From Takakia lepidozioides (lineage: Eukaryota > Streptophyta > Takakiopsida > Takakiales > Takakiaceae): a stretch of 64,000 bases of DNA. Shown here in pieces: positions 40,637 through 53,685 of this stretch (position 1 is the stretch's first letter; every line of letters starts with the position of its first letter). The DNA is taken from contig CM060733.1 in NCBI GenBank assembly GCA_030704615.1, positions 56,358,001 to 56,422,000 of the forward strand, written 5' to 3'. Position numbers and translations under genes: made by a program. The notes beneath the pieces were generated by a model. That model saw only the letters and a list, made by a program, of their open reading frames with translations, ran no database searches and had not been told where the DNA came from.

Positions 40637-43600
40637 ATGGCTCCAAGAGGAGCCACTAACGAATTTCCTGCAGTAGGTACGTCATTCCAAGTGCTGTCTT
40701 GTTGCGTGGTACTGGAATAATATGATTTGTAAGTTCCTGTATCGGCTGTTGTAAGTGAGATCTGGACCATGAATTGTGTCTTTGCTGAGGCGTGCTGGTT
40801 GTCGCTACGTCGTGTTCTGCTCATCAGAGATAAGGTGTTGTTGCCGACTAGCTTATTCCTAATTCAATAGAGTCTGCTCAAGCATTGTCGGTTTTGTTTT
40901 AGCTTGTGCTGATATCTATGCGTCGTATGTCTTCATTGTCTACCTTTACAGTATCGGGTGTCACACCCACCTTGGAATCAGATAATTGTTCTTGCATGTA
41001 CACATCCAGGTGGCCTCTTGAATTGAGTAGTTGGGCATTTTGTCTGAAAGATCCTTACTACGATTCAATGTACCGTCATGGGTGTTAGCTCGGCTGACTT
41101 CCTTAGACACTTGCCAGTAACTGATTTTCCTTGTGATTGTCTAAAAGACAACGGCGATGCAGAACCCAAAGACTTCGACTACGACAGGTCAAAGATGTCT
41201 GAGAAAGAAGGACAAGAACCCGTGGATCAATCTCCTATTGAGGAGGTGGCCCTCACTGTTGCGGTCACGGACGATCCCTCAATTCCTGTCTACACATTTC
41301 GCATGTGGACACTTGGAATCCTCTCATGTGTACTCCTTGCCTTTCTCAACCAGTTCTTTTCCTACCGCATCGAGCCCATTACAATCACTGCGGTCTCTGC
41401 CCAGATTGCATGCCTGCCTCTTGGTCGGCTGATGGCTGCAAAACTTCCTACACGGAAATTCAAGATTCGCGTCCCCTTCACTAATCGGTCCTGGTCGTGG
41501 TCGATGAATCCCGGGCCCTTCAACGTAAAGGAGCATGTTCTTATCACCATCTTTGCCAACGCTGGAGCGTGGGGTGCATATGCTATCAACATCGTGACAA
41601 TTGTCAAAGCCTTCTATGGGAAAAAGATGACCTTCTTCGTTGGGTTGCTTATCACTGTTACTACACAGGTAAGTCTATCACGTGTTTTTGAACTGCTCAG
41701 GACTGTCTCACTGTGAGTTGGCGAGATAGGAAGCCCGGTGGTTGAAAAGGTGTAGAAAGAGAGAGACAGAGTGCAACAGCCTCAGTTGTGATCCTGAGGG
41801 AGGTCGACCTCAGTATGCGCGTGCTTTAAGAAAGGAGTTCTTTCCTAGAAAGAGCCCTTCGAGCACTGGATGTGCACTGCATAGTTTCTTCCAGCTTTTC
41901 TGTACTGCGTACTCTGTAGTAAATGAAACTGAAGAAATGATTTCTGCCAGTGATCGATTAATGAGGGGAGTAAGCTGTCGAAATAGTTTGCTGCAATGGC
42001 TTCAAAGCAATCAGGAAAGCATTTACCAGGAGAAGTTCTTATAGATCTCGAACGTCAACGCAGTTTAGATCATTAAGTTCAGTATTGAAGTACAACAGTC
42101 TTATATTTTGTATGGTCACTGACCTGGAGTCCCTGAGGCTATTACTGTCCTCAATCTGGCGACCTTCATTGAGAAGTTTGGTGTTAAATGACATGTGCAC
42201 TGGATGATTTGTACAGTTCTCTGTATGAGTAGCTAGAGTATGGACTCCGGTAATGTTCTCAAATGGTTGCACCCACTAAACCAACGTAGATTTCTTCTCA
42301 TGCTCTTCCTGATGAAGCTTCTCAAAGCTGACATGATTCCAAGAACATGTGTTTGTAACAGATGACAGGGTACGGCTGGGCAGGTATTTTTCACAGTTAT
42401 TTGGTGAAGCCTGCCCACATGTGGTGGCCTTCAAATCTGGTCCAAGTTTCTCTGTTCAGGTAACTGTCTCTTGTCTAAGAATTCTCTTGCTTGAACATAT
42501 GGATACTCATGTACATAACCAATGCAGGTAGGTGGATCGTTGATCACAAGTATGCTGCAATTGATCCAAAAAATTACAGTGAAGACTCGTGACTAAGGGT
42601 AAGATCAGATATGCAAAAATTGTCACGAAACACAGACATACAAGATGTCTTTGCAGTTTATCAGGCTAGGCTCTCACCAACTGTTTCACTGTTTTTAAAT
42701 TACGGTTTGAAAAGCTAGCCTGGATATTTAAGAACAATATACTTAGCCTGTATATTACAGGCCTAGGAGCTCATGGGGAGTGTTTGAATGAGAGGAAACT
42801 GGCAGAGACAGGAGCTCAGAAGAGATTCAGGGAATCAAACCTGCAAAAGTCTTAGCGTAGATCGTTTGTGCTGGTTTATTAGTTCTGATGGTTGAGGTGG
42901 CATGGTCCCTTTGAACAGGACTCTCCATGAAAAGGATGTACGGGCAAAGGGAGGTATTACTCGCGGTCAATTCTTTGTTGTAGCCCTTATTTGCAGCTTC
43001 GGCTACTACATTCTTCCAGGCTATCTGTTTGCGATGCTCACCTCCCTTTCCTGGGTGTGCTGGCATGGCCAAACTCTGTCACAGCCCACCAGATTGGGTC
43101 TGGGATGTCGGGTTTGGGAGTGGGTGCCATTGCTTTGGACTGGTCAAGTGTTTCGGGCTTCCTGGGAAGTCCACTTGGGACACCCTTCTTTGCCATCGCA
43201 AACGTCTTTGCTGGATTCGTCATCATCGTGTATTTGATCACCCCTATTACTTACTGGAACAATGTGTATGACGCAAAGAAGTTCCCTATCTTCTCTAGCC
43301 ACTTTTTCACAGGAGAGGGTGCTAGGTATAATGTCCACAAAGTTATCGATAGCAACTTCCACTTAAACCCCACGGCCTACAAGGAGGAAGGTCGGCTGCA
43401 TCTTAGCACTTTCTTTGCGATCACTTACGGAGTTGGGTTCGCCGCTCTCACATCCACACTCTCTCACGTGGTTCTCTTTCACGGCCGGTAAACCTGCTCT
43501 CTATTCCTTTCTATGTTAACAAACAGCTCAAGGTCTATTCTGCGAAAAGTTTCTACATTTGATGCTCAGGCTCTTAAAGCAGCCCGATGAAGGGACTTGG

Positions 43601-45195
43601 GCAAATGCCAGGTTGGTTAGGCCTCAAAATGACCACAGATGATGTACTCCTGAGCCTCCTTGCACCCACTGTTTCTAGTGGATGAAAATCTCAGTATTTC
43701 CCCATTTGCATTTTAGCTGCAAAGAAGAAATCTTGCCTTCTTCAACATCTTATTAGAGGATGTTAAATATCTGACTATTCATGTTGGTTCACAGGGAAAT
43801 TTGGCAACGCAGCAAATCAGCTCTTACGGAGAAGGTTGATGTGCACACACGGTTGATGAAGGCCTACAAGGAGGTGCCGCAGTGGTGGTTTCACGGATTG
43901 CTGGTGGGGATGATCATTATCTCCATGGTTGCTGTTGAGGTCTTCAAGGACCAACTCCAGCTACCATGGTGGGGTGTGCTTTTTGCATGTGGCATGGCCT
44001 TTTTCTTCACCCTGCCAATTGGGGTCATTGCTGCCACAACCAATCAGGTCAGTGCTTTGTAGATTTTCTGTTTGGCTTCTGTTTTCTAAGTTGTGGCCAG
44101 TTAGTCTATGATCTCAAACTGCAAGTGTTGAAGCCTTTTGCTGACCATGGAGCCGAATGTAATTTGGCAGGTGCCAGGGTTGAATATCATAACAGAATAC
44201 ATGATCGGGTTGATTTATCCAGGCAGGCCTATTGCCAATGTGTGCTTCAAGACCTATGGGTACATCAGTATGCTGCAGGCTGTCTCCTTCCTTGCCGACT
44301 TCAAGCTTGGCTACTACATGAAGATTCCCCCCCGCGCCATGTTCCATGTTCAGGCAAGTGACTATTTTCTATCACACCATGAAATGCATCTGTGTGTCTA
44401 TGTTTCTCCATTTATTTGTAAATACATGTTGTGGACATATGGTCGTCAAAGGTACACCAGCTATGATGCCTTGAGGCATGCTGCAATACACAGTTGAGAT
44501 GAAGCTCCATGACTGTCCAATGATAAGATGGAATGAACCAGAGCTTTATTAGCTTCTGACGTTGTTCATATGTGCTGCAGTTACTCGGAACTGCGATCGC
44601 AGCGGTTGTAAATTTGTCCACTGCTTGGTGGTTGTTGACATCCATTAAGGGTATTTGCAACCCACAACTCCTTCCAGCAAACAGCCCCTGGACTTGTCCT
44701 CAGGATACAGTCTTTTATGACGCCTCAGTCATTTGGGGCCTCATTGGACCCAAACGAATGTTTGGTGCAGATGGGATATATAAGGCAATTAACTTGTGGT
44801 TTTTAGTGGGGCTTCTTGCGCCAGTGCCAGTCTGGTTGGCAACAAAGGTTTTTCCTAAGCAGAAGTGGCTTTACTATATTAACATGCCCATTCTCATTGG
44901 GGCCACTGGAAATATGCCTCCGGCCTCTGCTGTAAACTACACATCATGGTTTGTAGTTGGATTTATCTTCAACTATGTCATCTTCAAGTACCGCAAGGCT
45001 TGGTGGCAGCGCTACAATTATGTGCTATCAGCAGCCATGGACGCTGGGTTGGCTTTTATGGGAGTATTCATCTACTTTGTGCTCCAATTGGAGAACAAAA
45101 CAATCACCTGGTGGGGCGTCAACCTTGACAATTGTCCATTGGCCAAATGTCCCACAGCCCCGGGTATTGTCATAGATGGTTGCCCAACTTTTTGA
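40637..45195 (+). pseudogene. OPT-family transporter copy B, frameshifted
   Basis: Exons at 40637-40676, 41148-41668, 42362-42459, 42919-43487, 43795-44047, 44171-44353 and 44581-45195 match copy A in length except exon 4, which is 569 instead of 570 bases. One G is missing at 43061-43064 (TGCTGGCATGG against TGCTGGGCATGG in A). Translation leaves the family frame after about residue 267 and stops at 43237, losing more than half of the transporter. Everything downstream remains open in the original frame and all splice sites are kept, including the GC-AG intron 6. So the lesion is very recent, or it is a sequence error. TATA box at 40244-40255. Confidence 0.88.
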
Positions 45196-45288
45196 TGGCC
45201 ATCAGATGATGCGGAGGGCTAAAGAAGCCAATGTAGCTACATTCATTTCCGGGGAGATGTTCTTTTGCCTCTCCCCTGTGTCTCTAAT

Positions 45289-45583
45289 TGTTGGAAGTAA
45301 TTAAACATATCTAGAAGACTAAGAGTCTTGAAGGCCAAAGGCTTAGAAGTCTAAGAGACTATCTTGTTTAACTCACCTTTGGAAGGTGAATGGCTAGAAG
45401 GTGGATGGTCACCATAGTGGAAGTGGAAGTGACCAAGTAGGACTTTTTAGAGACCTTCTTGTACAAGCTCGGGGGTGAAGCCACTAATAAAAGTGTAAGA
45501 GTATGATGGTGGCTTCTATGGTTGGGAGGAGAGCTTTAGTCTAAGACTTTAGTTCTTGTTCATGTTCTTGCTCAATTCTAACA
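45289..45583 (+). mobile_element. Solo LTR (295 bp), copia-like
   Basis: Starts TGTTGGAAGT and ends TTCTAACA, with a 5-bp duplication CTAAT on both sides (45284-45288 and 45584-45588). The corresponding place in copy A (34243) has no insertion. TGTTGGA/TCTAACA ends are typical of Ty1/copia LTRs. No internal coding sequence remains. Confidence 0.88.
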
Positions 45584-45599
45584 CTAATATCTGGGGATA

Positions 45600-48257
45600 G
45601 ACAGTACATCTTACAGTTTTCAGTAGAACAATTGCTCATTACAAATGTCAAATCCATTGAAAATTGCTGGAGTGAGGGGGAGCTACAGAAGTTGTTGGCC
45701 TCCATTGTAAATAGCTAACTGGAGTGGGCTCACCACCCTCTTTGTTAGGGTTTGGACACTTCGTACAGAACATCCATGCTGTGGTTGAGCATATCTCTCA
45801 CTGTTCGGTGCTTGGTCCACAACTGACATGACAGGCACCACTCAATGTGAATCGTGATGGCCTTAATCTAATTGAGGACGAGATTTGTCAGTTTCCAGTC
45901 TTGCTTGGTGTGGGATACTCCAGTTCATTTTCAAAAGGGATTTTAGGTGCACAGAGGGTTGATTTTCTAAGCTTCAGCCTCATTGGATGTAGTTTAGCAA
46001 GCACAGCAAAATATAGAGTCAGCACATGTGTTGGATTAGCATTGGAGCACAACCAAACTCACATAAAGTGAGACAGATCAGTGACTTCCCTCTCTGTATC
46101 CTCATAGGCAGAAATGACACCTTGGTCTTCCTGGCATACAAAGTTATAGTTCCACACAGTTCACCTAACCTCACTTCAGCTGATGTGAGACAATCCAGTG
46201 CAGGCAATGGAGCATACATCACAATTTAGAGGAATAGACCTCTCACCAACGACTCTTGGACACTTCAATTTTCTCTTTTCCAACATCCACTGAACATTCT
46301 GCACCAAAATGAAAGAAGAATATATCCCACCTATACCTGCAAAACAAAAAGACACTTACAATACTTTCAAGTCTTCAGATACATTTATGACCGTTTTCGT
46401 CATGTTGCAAGAGCTTTCTTAAGAAAATTCCTCAAAATCTTGCTCTTGCTTCTCCAAGCTACTCTGTATTAAACTGAGGCCAGAGAGTTTAAAACCAATG
46501 AGTTCATCTGTTCAAGAAATTTCTGGTAAGTGTGACAACGATGAATTCTTGCATATAGCACATAGGACATCCTTCCCTAGCTAGTACTTTCACCTGCTAG
46601 ATGAGGTTTCAAACCACATCAGCTGATTAGCAATGCGACCTCAGGAACAGAAACACATTGTACCATGTGTCACCTGTGAAACATTGAAACTTGGCCAGAC
46701 ATTCACCTGCACAAACGGGCGAGAGCAACTGTATTTGGAGAAAAACCAATGGAACCAACGAGTTGTTTATCAAGCTACCTTCCGTAGTAGTAGCATTCCT
46801 CATAAGCTTCCTTTGGGTCTCCCTGAATGGAGCTCACTCATATGAACATGTCTAACCAGAATCGCTGTGATACAGCTACTGACCTTGTCATAGATTCGAA
46901 GACCTGCAAACTCCAAATTATTACCAGCATGCACTACATAAGAGGACTATGATGACCTAATCCATGAAATGAGCCAGCTACAACCTGTTGCTACTAGACT
47001 GACCTTTTCATATTTGTAGGCTGCTAGTAACTTTCATCTCGGTAGAAAGTCTATTGAACATGATTTGAGAGCAGGTACGTCATGAGGATGACTGCAGCAC
47101 TGGACAAGAATGCTGAATGATATTGGGCGAGCCTTGGTTCTCCAGAGGTGCTGGTCCCATTAATACTGGTGTAATCCCCAGAAGCACAACCTTCCCAGAG
47201 TCAGTCATTGAATCCGAATACCAAAATCTTGTCTACAACGGCTATATCCTTGTTCGACCATTCTAAACAAATTCCTCAAATTGTGGGGTGTGCACAAACC
47301 TCACATATGCATGCTTATTTAAATCCTCCAAAACTAGTGAGCATAAGATGCATTTGCATGAAGCCGCTTGTACTGATCAACTTGTAAGAGCATATCTCAC
47401 CACTTTGCTCCACCACTGATTGCAAGCCACAAATCTAACTAGATTCGTTTCATTCCAAGTGTGTCTCTCTCACAAATGGCACATACATACACTTCGCCCC
47501 ATAGACACAAACCCGCCCTGTAGCTAGGATATCAGTGCTATCAATTGAGATAAAATCCCCAGCAATTGCAAACCATCTCAAGGAACCATCGTGGAGAATT
47601 GACATACGTTATCCCGCCTTTGTATGTGCAATTAGAGTTACCTGCATGGAAAGTACACATACAATATATGGTCAACACAACTGAAGATGGCTGTATGAAA
47701 AACAAATCCTCGCTTTATTCCCTAAGAAGAAAATGATTTCTGCATAGAGCAATACCGATCCACCCTTTTAACTTCCCCCAAAATCAGACACTCAATAATC
47801 AGAGAGAAACCCAAAAGCCTGGTGATGGCAACCATTAGTGAGACTTAGATTGCCCAAGGGCTTCAGTTGTTGCACTTCCAACTTGTATGTCAGTAACTCC
47901 TTATTTTTGACAACCAATCCATGCATGTCTCATTCACTGCCACACCTACAAGTCTCAATTCTGTCACCAGTGGGGAGAGCCCAGTGTCTGCAAAAGTCTA
48001 ACTAGAGACAGTCAAAATTCATATCCCTGCGGATCACAAGACAATAATGCCTCCACTGCCATGCGAAACAGTCTGACTCAACACTCAAACCTACTTGAAA
48101 ACAAACCTGACATTGTAGTAATTAATTGAGGTCACAGAAATTCAATTTGCTACAGCTCCTGGTTAGACATAGCAGGAATACCAGCAGTTGGTAACAATGA
48201 ATCTTCAGTATAACGGAGCATTAGTCCATCAATGGAAAAAAAAAAAACAGGCCAGGG
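45600..48257. other. Intergenic region between OPT-B and GH17
   Basis: Collinear with copy A 34250-36560. At 46823-47188 it has about 365 bases not in A, without recognisable ends. No conserved frame. Confidence 0.55.
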
Positions 48258-49793
48258 TCACAATTGGGAGGATGGGAAAGGGCAAAAGGCATGATTCTGA
48301 CTTGGGTCTGTGCTTGTGACTTGGGCAGTGCCACCAAAGTCGCAGCTGTTACTGGATTGCCCATGCGTCTGGTAGTATGAGTTGAAGGCATATGAAGCAT
48401 GCGCCTCCAGTGTGTTGGGCGAGTAACAGGACCCGCCGGCATTGATAGGAGTACAGTCCACACCTCCTTGTTGAGGACCACAGGCCCAGTCCAGAGCATT
48501 CTGAAGATCAGTTGTATCTGCACTTGATTTTGCAATGCACCACTGATAACTTATGGCTATCCGGGCCCCTGTCACTGCCAGACTTCTTTCATGCACTGTT
48601 GACTTGTCAGGCTCAAAGAGCCAGAAGTTCCACAAAGAGGATGGACCTGCTTGCATGTCTTCAGTGAAAAGCCCGAAAATGTAAGTGTGAATGTTCGTAC
48701 CAGGTCTCAGTGGCGTGCCCCTTGTGTTAGAGATATGGTTGACTAAATTCGTGGTGTACGTATACGCATTGTCGACCGACACACCCACCTCTCCAGGATG
48801 CCCCCGTGAAGGCCATCCAGTTTCAGTAACAACAATGGCAAGGTCACTGTGGTTGAGACCAGCCATGGCAGCAAAGACAGAGTCCACAAGGGAATCAAAC
48901 CCGTTACTGTAGTGCAGCCCTGTTCTTTGATCGTCTATCCCAGCAGAGGAGCGGAACAAATAGTAGTCAAGGGGCATTGCCTCTGAGTTAGCTTGATATG
49001 TGTAAATTGGGTAAACATTGAGCATAAAAGGTGCCTGGGTTTCTGAGAGAAACTGCAACAGCGGCTGCATTATCGAGCGTGAATAACTGTCGTGAAAAGC
49101 ACCAGCTGACGGAGGAGATGATGTCCCCAAAACTTGCATGGAATGAGGGGTGGACACTTTGATTCTGGAGCTCAGGTTTGAGGAGACCAAAGCTCCGTGA
49201 ATGTTCCGCACGGCATGCACCAGAACTAGTGAGAGGTTTCCCCAGTTTGTGAGTACTTCGTTGCCCACGGCTATGGTTGTGATGTTCGTTGCATTTACAT
49301 ATGGCAAGATGTTGCTCGCAACCCATGCCCGTGCTACTGCACTTGACTTCCCAATGCCCAACACGTCCGTGTTCTTGACACCTACCATCACCTCAAATTC
49401 CGAATTGGCAAAGGCCTGCAGGACCCCGGGATCAGTGTTATCGATGCGAACCTTACTCACGCCCCGTGCCCGCAGGAGGCCTAGTACTCTGGATCGCGTT
49501 GGCAGGTTATACCCATCCTTTGCATAATTCACGCCTAAGGAACTCCCTCCTGCCACCCCTGCACTCCCCACAGTAACCAGCACAGGGAATCTGTGACATA
49601 AACCTTTGCTTAAGCCCCACAAACACTCACGCACCTCTACAAGGAGGTCCAAAATACAATGGCAAATAATAGACCCAGCTCAGACAGAAATCCAGTTGGT
49701 TGTAAGAGAGCTAGTCTTACCTGAAAGGAAAGCTAGAAATAGGAGAGCCGACAAGACAACCCCATTCTCCGCTCTTTGCCATCGAACCACCAT
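48258..49793 (-). CDS. Secreted GH17 glucan endo-1,3-beta-glucosidase with X8/CBM43 domain
   Basis: Two exons: 49793-49721 and 49558-48258 (intron GT at 49720, AG at 49560-49559), giving 457 aa. Exon 1 encodes a signal peptide (MVVRWQRAENGVVLSALLFL...). Exon 2 has the GH17 barrel: SLGVNYAKDG start, acid/base Glu in IAVGNEV (about 125), nucleophile Glu in VVTETGWPSRG (about 270), FGLFTED, WNFWLFEPD, then the Cys-rich X8 domain (WCIAKSS, CGPQQGGVDC, CDFGG; about 364-449). It would hydrolyse beta-1,3-glucan (callose) in the cell wall. No hydrophobic C-terminus, so no GPI anchor. The intron acceptor GTGCAG|GG was chosen because it is the one that keeps phase. Confidence 0.9.
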
Positions 49794-51149
49794 GGGTGTC
49801 CTCCACATAAGCATCGATAGCTACTATTATCTCCTACCTTCAGCTTCAAGGCCCCACATTCAGCTGTTCAGACAGCTGCAAGATGTACAGTACTAGAGCG
49901 TCAGGACAGCACAAAAATGGTATCCCTCCATACCCAAACGATGCTTTCCCAAATATACATGCCGCGGGCAATGATGGGTTGTGAAGCTGAGTCTGAGAAA
50001 TCCCCAGAGATCGCACCAAAGCAATGTTCTGGACAAGTCTATGTCACCACAGCTCACTACTTAACGCAGATGCCACAACAACATCCAACCTGAGAAGAGG
50101 CACGGAAACCCACAACTTCTAGCTCGTATAAAAACTAGATCGAAAAAAACCTGACAGAAGTGTAAGAGAGAGTACATAGTCAGGAGGGCCACAGCTACAG
50201 ACACAAAGCGGTTGAGCAGGTTATTCTTAACTTTACAGCCTGCAGCGAGGTTTTGAAACCTTCTACGAAAGATCTGGAATCCCGTTACACAGATTGTTGA
50301 ACAGGTCCACGAGATTTGCAAGTATTTTATAACTAGAAGCCATGGGCATTTCCCTATGCAAACCCGAGGGCCCCGCCGGACGGTAGACTTTCTTCCTAAA
50401 CTTCTCATTACCACCAATCTGTGCCTTCCACTTCAAAAAAAAAGCTACATTGTCACACCGACTTTCTAGTATCCCACCTTGCGACGCCATGTGTCCGCTA
50501 CAAATAAAGAACCCTGGAGTGGGATCCATCCCCGGAATTCCTAATCTTTTTTGGTCGCTCTGCGAATCGTTGAAGAACAATCCCACACACGAGCAGCTTT
50601 TCTATTTGTGTGCGAGGGATTTTCAGATTCGAACGGTACAAGAGGAACTGTGAATGTCAATCATCATCACATTCTGGCTCCGAATACTGTTTCCTCGGAT
50701 ATTTGAATGCTCTGCAGGGTATTCTTCGAATGATGAGATCCACCATAGCTACTACAACATTCTGGCTCCGACTTCTATTTCTTGGATGTTTGAATGCTCT
50801 GCAGGAATGCTTGAATGATTAGATCCACCATCGCTGCTCTGTGGCAGCTGCTTCGGATCTCTACGAGATGCTTGTTTTGGAGCTCGGATACGCTGTCGGG
50901 TACAACATGTTGGACACACACATTCATTTTGGCAAGAGCATTTATAGCGATTACAGTCAACCCTCTTTTACATTCTATCCTTCTTAGATTTACATACAAC
51001 CCACACGTCAAGCTGAAGATCAATTTTAACAGCAGTGGAAAAGAGATCTGAGAACTGAGGTCTGTAAGAGGGAAATACCCCACATTGCAGTGAGAGGAAA
51101 AATGACCTCTTTCACTATCAAACCGGGAAGGGGAGAATGTAATACACTA
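49794..51149. other. GH17 upstream region; two-unit tandem duplication at 50668-50835
   Basis: Two ~90-base units share ACATTCTGGCTCCGA, TTTGAATGCTCTGCAGG and GAGATCCACCAT-type blocks (about 50668-50750 and 50757-50835). No gene seen and no clear TATA box for GH17. Confidence 0.5.
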
Positions 51150-51240
51150 TAACACCGCCAAGTGGGCAGCAGGATTTGAACCCAGCACCATATTGTTTGC
51201 ACTGATAGTTTAATCCAACTGAGCTGGTGCATGAGACTGT
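51150..51240 (-). mobile_element. tRNA-like SINE fragment
   Basis: On the minus strand CACCAGCTCAGTTGGATTA resembles an A box and GCTGGGTTCAAATCCTGCTG a B box. Acceptor and anticodon stems do not pair, so it is not a functional tRNA gene. Confidence 0.45.
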
Positions 51241-51254
51241 AACCCTATGTGTGA

Positions 51255-51455
51255 TCATTGTTTATATGTCTGTTAGTAAAAACGCCATTAGGGGTTCAAA
51301 TCCTGCTACCTTGTCTCTTGTGGTATTATCTGCCTTCTGGGGTTCAGTCTTTACAATTTCTATATGTTTTGGGTCTTAAATGGAAGGGGGGTTATTTTTT
51401 CGGCCCACTCTGGGCAGTGGGTTTCCCTTGAAAAAACCAAAATAGAAAAAAAGTA
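51255..51455 (+). mobile_element. SINE-like retroposon
   Basis: A B-box-like AGGGGTTCAAATCCTGC at 51289, ~130 bases of non-coding sequence, then TTTCCCTTGAAAAAACC with an A-rich tail. The body is similar in layout to plant Au-type SINEs. The A box is not convincing. Confidence 0.4.
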
Positions 51456-51669
51456 TATATTAATGCCAGTGAATGAATGAAATGATGGGCTTGGGCTATC
51501 CTGCAGTCTCCGTACGGACACATTAATGTCAGATACTTTACATAAACCAATCAGCCATCCATGGCCTCCAGCCATCTGAATCATGCCGCGTGTCGTCCCA
51601 TGCTGCAGGTGACGGATCTTTGAAGAAATTTAAAATGAAAACACAATTGTTGTTGTTTCTGGTGAAAAG

Positions 51670-51691
51670 AATATATATATATATATATATT
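51670..51691. repeat. (TA)n microsatellite
   Basis: About eleven TA units. Confidence 0.9.
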
Positions 51692-52011
51692 AAGGGGGAG
51701 CAGGGGCCCTTTTAATCAAATTAAAAGAAACAAAGGTTCACATTAAGGTGGAAAAAATAACCACCAGGGAGGCCATAGAGGCTCACTGAGGGGGAACTTC
51801 CCCCTGACCAAGCATACTAGCTAAGAACAAATGAAGCGGAGTAGTGCATGAGGAGAGAAAAGAATATTGGATATGTGCCAAGCATAATTATTGGTTCCAG
51901 AACGATACTTTTTTTTTTTTTTTCAAGAAAAGGGGAGGAAGCCCTTAAGAGTTTTTTTTTTTCCTTTTTTTTTTCCAATTGTCAAAGAGACAATTTTGTT
52001 TCCCAACTTTA

Positions 52012-52269
52012 TTAGTAAGTCGCTCCTCTTGCCCTAACTGCTCTCTATGCTATACCAGACTTGAAAAATCTATTGAGCATTCCCTTCTTTCTTTGTCCTC
52101 TTCCTTTCCCTCGCTTTGTTCGTCTTCATGGGTGGTACCCCCTCTGTTTTGCTTTACAGCTTCTTCGAGTTTATTTTTTCCTCGTCTCTATGTTGTTTCG
52201 GCCTTTGGTGTTTTTTCTATAAAGTTTGAGGGTCTCTGTCCCCTCTTTGAAAAAAAAAATTAGTAAGTC
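52012..52269 (+). mobile_element. Poly(A) retroposon with target duplication (LINE 3' end or SINE)
   Basis: TTAGTAAGTC occurs at 52012-52021 and 52260-52269. Between them lie 238 bases ending in ten or so A residues. No pol III boxes are seen, so a 5'-truncated LINE is more likely than a SINE. The body is pyrimidine-rich and non-coding. Confidence 0.8.
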
Positions 52270-53685
52270 ATTTTTTCAACTATGAGAAACAGTTTTTTTT
52301 TTTTTTTGAAACAGTTTCTTTTCAAAAATTCTGGTTTCATGTGAATTAGTACTTTCCCGGCCATCCATGCATACATGGCATACTTTTCAGCCAGGCTACA
52401 AAACACAAATGGTTTAAATGGCTTGATTATTTGAAAAGTGGAGCTTGGGTAAGCACTAGAATACAAATAGTCACGAAAGACAAGACTCCGGCCTTAGCCG
52501 ACGTAACTAAGAGCCACTTCGGCTCGGCCACTGCCCCATTTCCGGGTTTCTGCCTGACTGAATTTCCGGCATTCAGAATCCTGGCCTAAGGGCAGGATTT
52601 CAAAATCCAGCCAGCATGGACTTTACAGGTCTTAAGACCATGGCAACTTCTGCCAATGCCGGGCCAACAGCTGGAAAGATATTCCACCTTACACTTGGCA
52701 AAACGTGTTTACCGGGTGCTACCCGATCGTCACTGATGTACGCCAAATGGTCCTCGCACATGGTTATTTTCCACGTGACCTATCAATATGATTTACAGGG
52801 CCATTTTCCCCTTTTTGTTCATAAGAAAATAGAATGACGCCTATTCTCACAAGGTTATTTTTTCCTTGTTTTTATGACGTTAATGGGCATCAGTCCCTCA
52901 AAAAAGAAAAAAAAAGAAAAAAAAAGGGTGGAATCCATGGAATGGGGTTTTCCGGAAGAGATTGGTGTCTCGGCACCAGATTCTCACATAGGTGCAAAGC
53001 CGAGCAGCTAAAGGGTTAAAAAGAGTTTAGCCAGAAACACAATTTTTCAGGAAATAATTGTTCAAAGGGGCCTGTGTGGTCGCTCCGGACGGCCACCAGG
53101 TGTTTCCCTTTAAAAAATAAAAATAAAAATAAAAATGTTTCAGGTATAGTCATTGCAAGACATTTTCTGCCAACAGTAACATATAAAAGCTCGAAATTAA
53201 AATTGGTCTTTGTCTCATCTCATATATTTTGGAATTGCGGCTAACGTTTTGGGAATTGTCTAGCCAATGCAAAGCAATTCAACCCGATTTCAAGTATACT
53301 TTTCTTTGAATTGTCATCCTCCGTAAAAGAGGTCATTGTGATTCCTATATTCACTCCAACAATATTCCCCACAAAATTTTCATTTATTTATAACAAAAAA
53401 TGGATGAGGCCCTTTAATTTATACTAAAATTAACGACATGGGAAAATTAACCCTTTGAAGAGCCATAAGACCGAGCCATCCAAGACAACCCACAATAATA
53501 ATATTTGCTTGTACTTACTTAGGCCCGCTTTACACTAGGAGTCGAGGCCAAGGACCCTCAAAGATGGAACGATCATATTGGTCGAGAGCTTAAGGCCGGC
53601 CCCAAGAGCCCCGACATGGCCCCAAGGGGAAAAATGAACCTTCAAGGTTTGAGGCCATTAAGGCTCCTTGGGCCAACATTCACCC
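52270..53685. other. No gene; A-rich retroposon tails
   Basis: A-rich tails follow CAGTCCCTC at about 52895-52926 and TTTCCCTTT at about 53098-53134, suggesting 3' ends of retroposons. Nothing else recognised. Confidence 0.4.

Larger units (their letters stand above)
39791..48620. repeat. Segmental duplication copy B
   Basis: Second copy of the OPT-GH17 unit, see 27838-36918. Differences from A: degenerate upstream 50-bp array, loss of ~360 bp of the leader including the 5'-UTR intron donor, single intron-3 unit, one-base deletion in exon 4, a 295-bp solo LTR and an extra ~365 bp at about 46823-47188. Confidence 0.9.

Noticed and set aside
42991-43491. Separate 166-codon gene in OPT-B exon 4
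   Set aside because: It is the original OPT frame after the one-base deletion, preceded by out-of-frame residues.
48691-49527. Plus-strand open frames over the GH17 gene
   Set aside because: Antisense shadows of a gene with clear GH17 and X8 motifs.
51150-51240. tRNA gene on the minus strand
   Set aside because: Pol III boxes are present but acceptor, D and anticodon stems do not form; SINE-derived is more likely.
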